From Candidatus Sumerlaeota bacterium (GTDB lineage Bacteria; Sumerlaeota; T1SED10-198M), in NCBI GenBank assembly GCA_003554345.1, contig PWGE01000157.1, forward strand, positions 1-6,546: a stretch of DNA of 6,546 bases, given 5' to 3'. Below the pieces are notes generated by a model. That model did not search any database. It was not told the origin of the DNA and was given only the letters and a program-made list of their open reading frames with translations. Each line of letters opens with the position of its first letter. Position 1 is the first letter of the stretch. Position numbers and translations under genes: made by a program. This document shows positions 6,011 through 6,546 of the stretch, one piece after another.

Positions 6011-6358
6011 ATGAGCCAGCCAGCTTCTGTTATTGACCTTTACGACAGCCTCCTGGCCGCTGAAGACGAGAGGGCCAGGGCCAGAATTATAGCCGGGGCC
6101 TTTGAGCGCCTTGAAGACCGTTACCCCGAGCTCAAGGATCTGGCTACAGCCAGCGGAGTGCGTGAAAGCGAACTGCGCCTGCAAAAAGAGATAGAGCAGA
6201 TCCGGGCGGAGATGAAGATAGAGATAGAAAGGCTGCGCACTGAGTTAAAGACGGATATCGCTGCCGGCAATCAAAAGGTTCTGCGCTGGGTGACGGGACT
6301 GATGTTTGCCCAGCTGGTGACCATAATTGCCATTATTCTGGGTAGCGGATTTTTATAA
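6011..6358 (+). CDS. Small coiled-coil protein with C-terminal membrane helix (DUF1640-like architecture)
   Basis: The 115-residue product starts at ATG 6011 with a good Shine-Dalgarno, AGGAG at 6000-6004, 6 nt upstream. Residues about 5-45 are a helical, charged region (SVIDLYDSLLAAEDERARAR). Residues about 52-84 show heptad-like spacing typical of a coiled coil (LRLQKEIEQIRAEMKIEIER), rich in Glu, Lys and Arg. Residues about 91-112 (LRWVTGLMFAQLVTIIAIIL) form a single membrane helix, with only a few residues after it, so this looks like a tail-anchored protein with its body in the cytoplasm. The helix plus preceding coiled coil recalls the bacterial DUF1640/CCDC90-type proteins, whose function is unknown. 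It is encoded opposite to the pilus operon and converges with the GGDEF gene, 37 nt apart, with no clear terminator between them. No link to pili can be shown. Confidence 0.8.
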   Translation: MSQPASVIDLYDSLLAAEDERARARIIAGAFERLEDRYPELKDLATASGVRESELRLQKEIEQIRAEMKIEIERLRTELKTDIAAGNQKVLRWVTGLMFAQLVTIIAIILGSGFL

Positions 6359-6395
6359 TGCTGCCTGGCATACAACCACCCTGAAGACATTTTTG

Positions 6396-6546
6396 TCACA
6401 TCTTTGAAGGCTCTGGCTGGTCTTCCTGGCCGGACGCATCGTTACCGTGGATCATATATCTGTTCCCGCCCCGGGTTTTGGCCATGTACATGGCCTTGTC
6501 CGCCCTGTGCATGATTTCTGCTGAAGTCAGGTCCGGATCGTCAAAC
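6396..6546 (-). CDS. C-terminal end of a GGDEF diguanylate cyclase (5' part beyond the window)
   Basis: Only the last 49 residues are present, ending at TGA 6398-6396. The segment SAEIMHRADKAMYMAKTRGG followed by NRY is the highly recognisable end of a GGDEF domain, where the family pattern is A-D-x-A-x-Y-x-A-K-x-x-G-R-N. Here the Arg of GRN is replaced by Gly (GGNR), a tolerated variation. A short polar tail (HGNDASGQEDQPEPSKM) follows. GGDEF enzymes make c-di-GMP from two GTP; the GGDEF signature, the inhibitory site and any sensor domain lie outside the window, so activity cannot be judged. The gene is on the same strand as, and about 1 kb upstream of, the c-di-GMP riboswitch and pilus operon. 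The oppositely oriented gene between them argues against co-transcription. A dual GGDEF-EAL protein is unlikely, because the chain ends 30 residues after the GGDEF domain. Confidence 0.88.
   Translation of the reverse strand, partial: FDDPDLTSAEIMHRADKAMYMAKTRGGNRYMIHGNDASGQEDQPEPSKM

Noticed and set aside
5903-6184. A minus-strand open frame overlapping the coiled-coil gene
   Set aside because: It overlaps the better-supported plus-strand gene with a strong Shine-Dalgarno and has no recognisable domain.

Overview
The window carries most of an MSHA-like type IV pilus assembly operon on the minus strand, preceded by a well-formed cyclic di-GMP-I (GEMM-I) riboswitch. The base composition looks roughly balanced in GC. 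The gene content (MSHA-type pilus genes, a GGDEF enzyme, GEMM riboswitch, REP-like GTTCCCACGC palindromes, a small coiled-coil/membrane protein) suggests a Gram-negative bacterium, possibly a Desulfovibrionales-type Desulfobacterota. That placement is inference from general resemblance only.

Layout, read along the minus strand from the right edge: (a) 6546-6396, the C-terminal end of a GGDEF diguanylate cyclase, truncated by the window edge; (b) 6011-6358 on the plus strand, a small coiled-coil protein with one C-terminal membrane helix, with its own RBS and a promoter-like region containing a palindrome; (c) 5945-5591, sequence without a convincing gene, holding a possible operon promoter; (d) 5583-5491, the c-di-GMP-I riboswitch, followed by a leader of about 100 nt; (e) 5389-3536, a PilM/PilN-type fusion (MshI-like); (f) 3533-3000, a PilO/MshJ-like protein; (g) 2942-2454, a PilP/GspC-like (MshK-like) protein; (h) 2386-830, a lipoprotein secretin (MshL-like); (i) 829-575, a cluster of REP-like palindromes and a 27-bp tandem repeat; (j) 574-1, an ExeA/MshM-like AAA+ ATPase that runs off the left edge.

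The order I-J-K-L-M matches the accessory part of the Vibrio MSHA operon. The MshI/J/K-like proteins would form the inner-membrane alignment platform and periplasmic bridge, MshL the outer-membrane pore, and MshM an ATPase that may help assemble the pore. The riboswitch implies that intracellular c-di-GMP sets expression of the whole machine. A c-di-GMP synthase gene sits about 1 kb upstream on the same strand, so signal production and sensing may be linked locally. Unusual points are the PilM-PilN fusion, a poly-A tract at the secretin start where one added A would give an ideal lipoprotein signal peptide, and the palindrome cluster that splits mshL from mshM.
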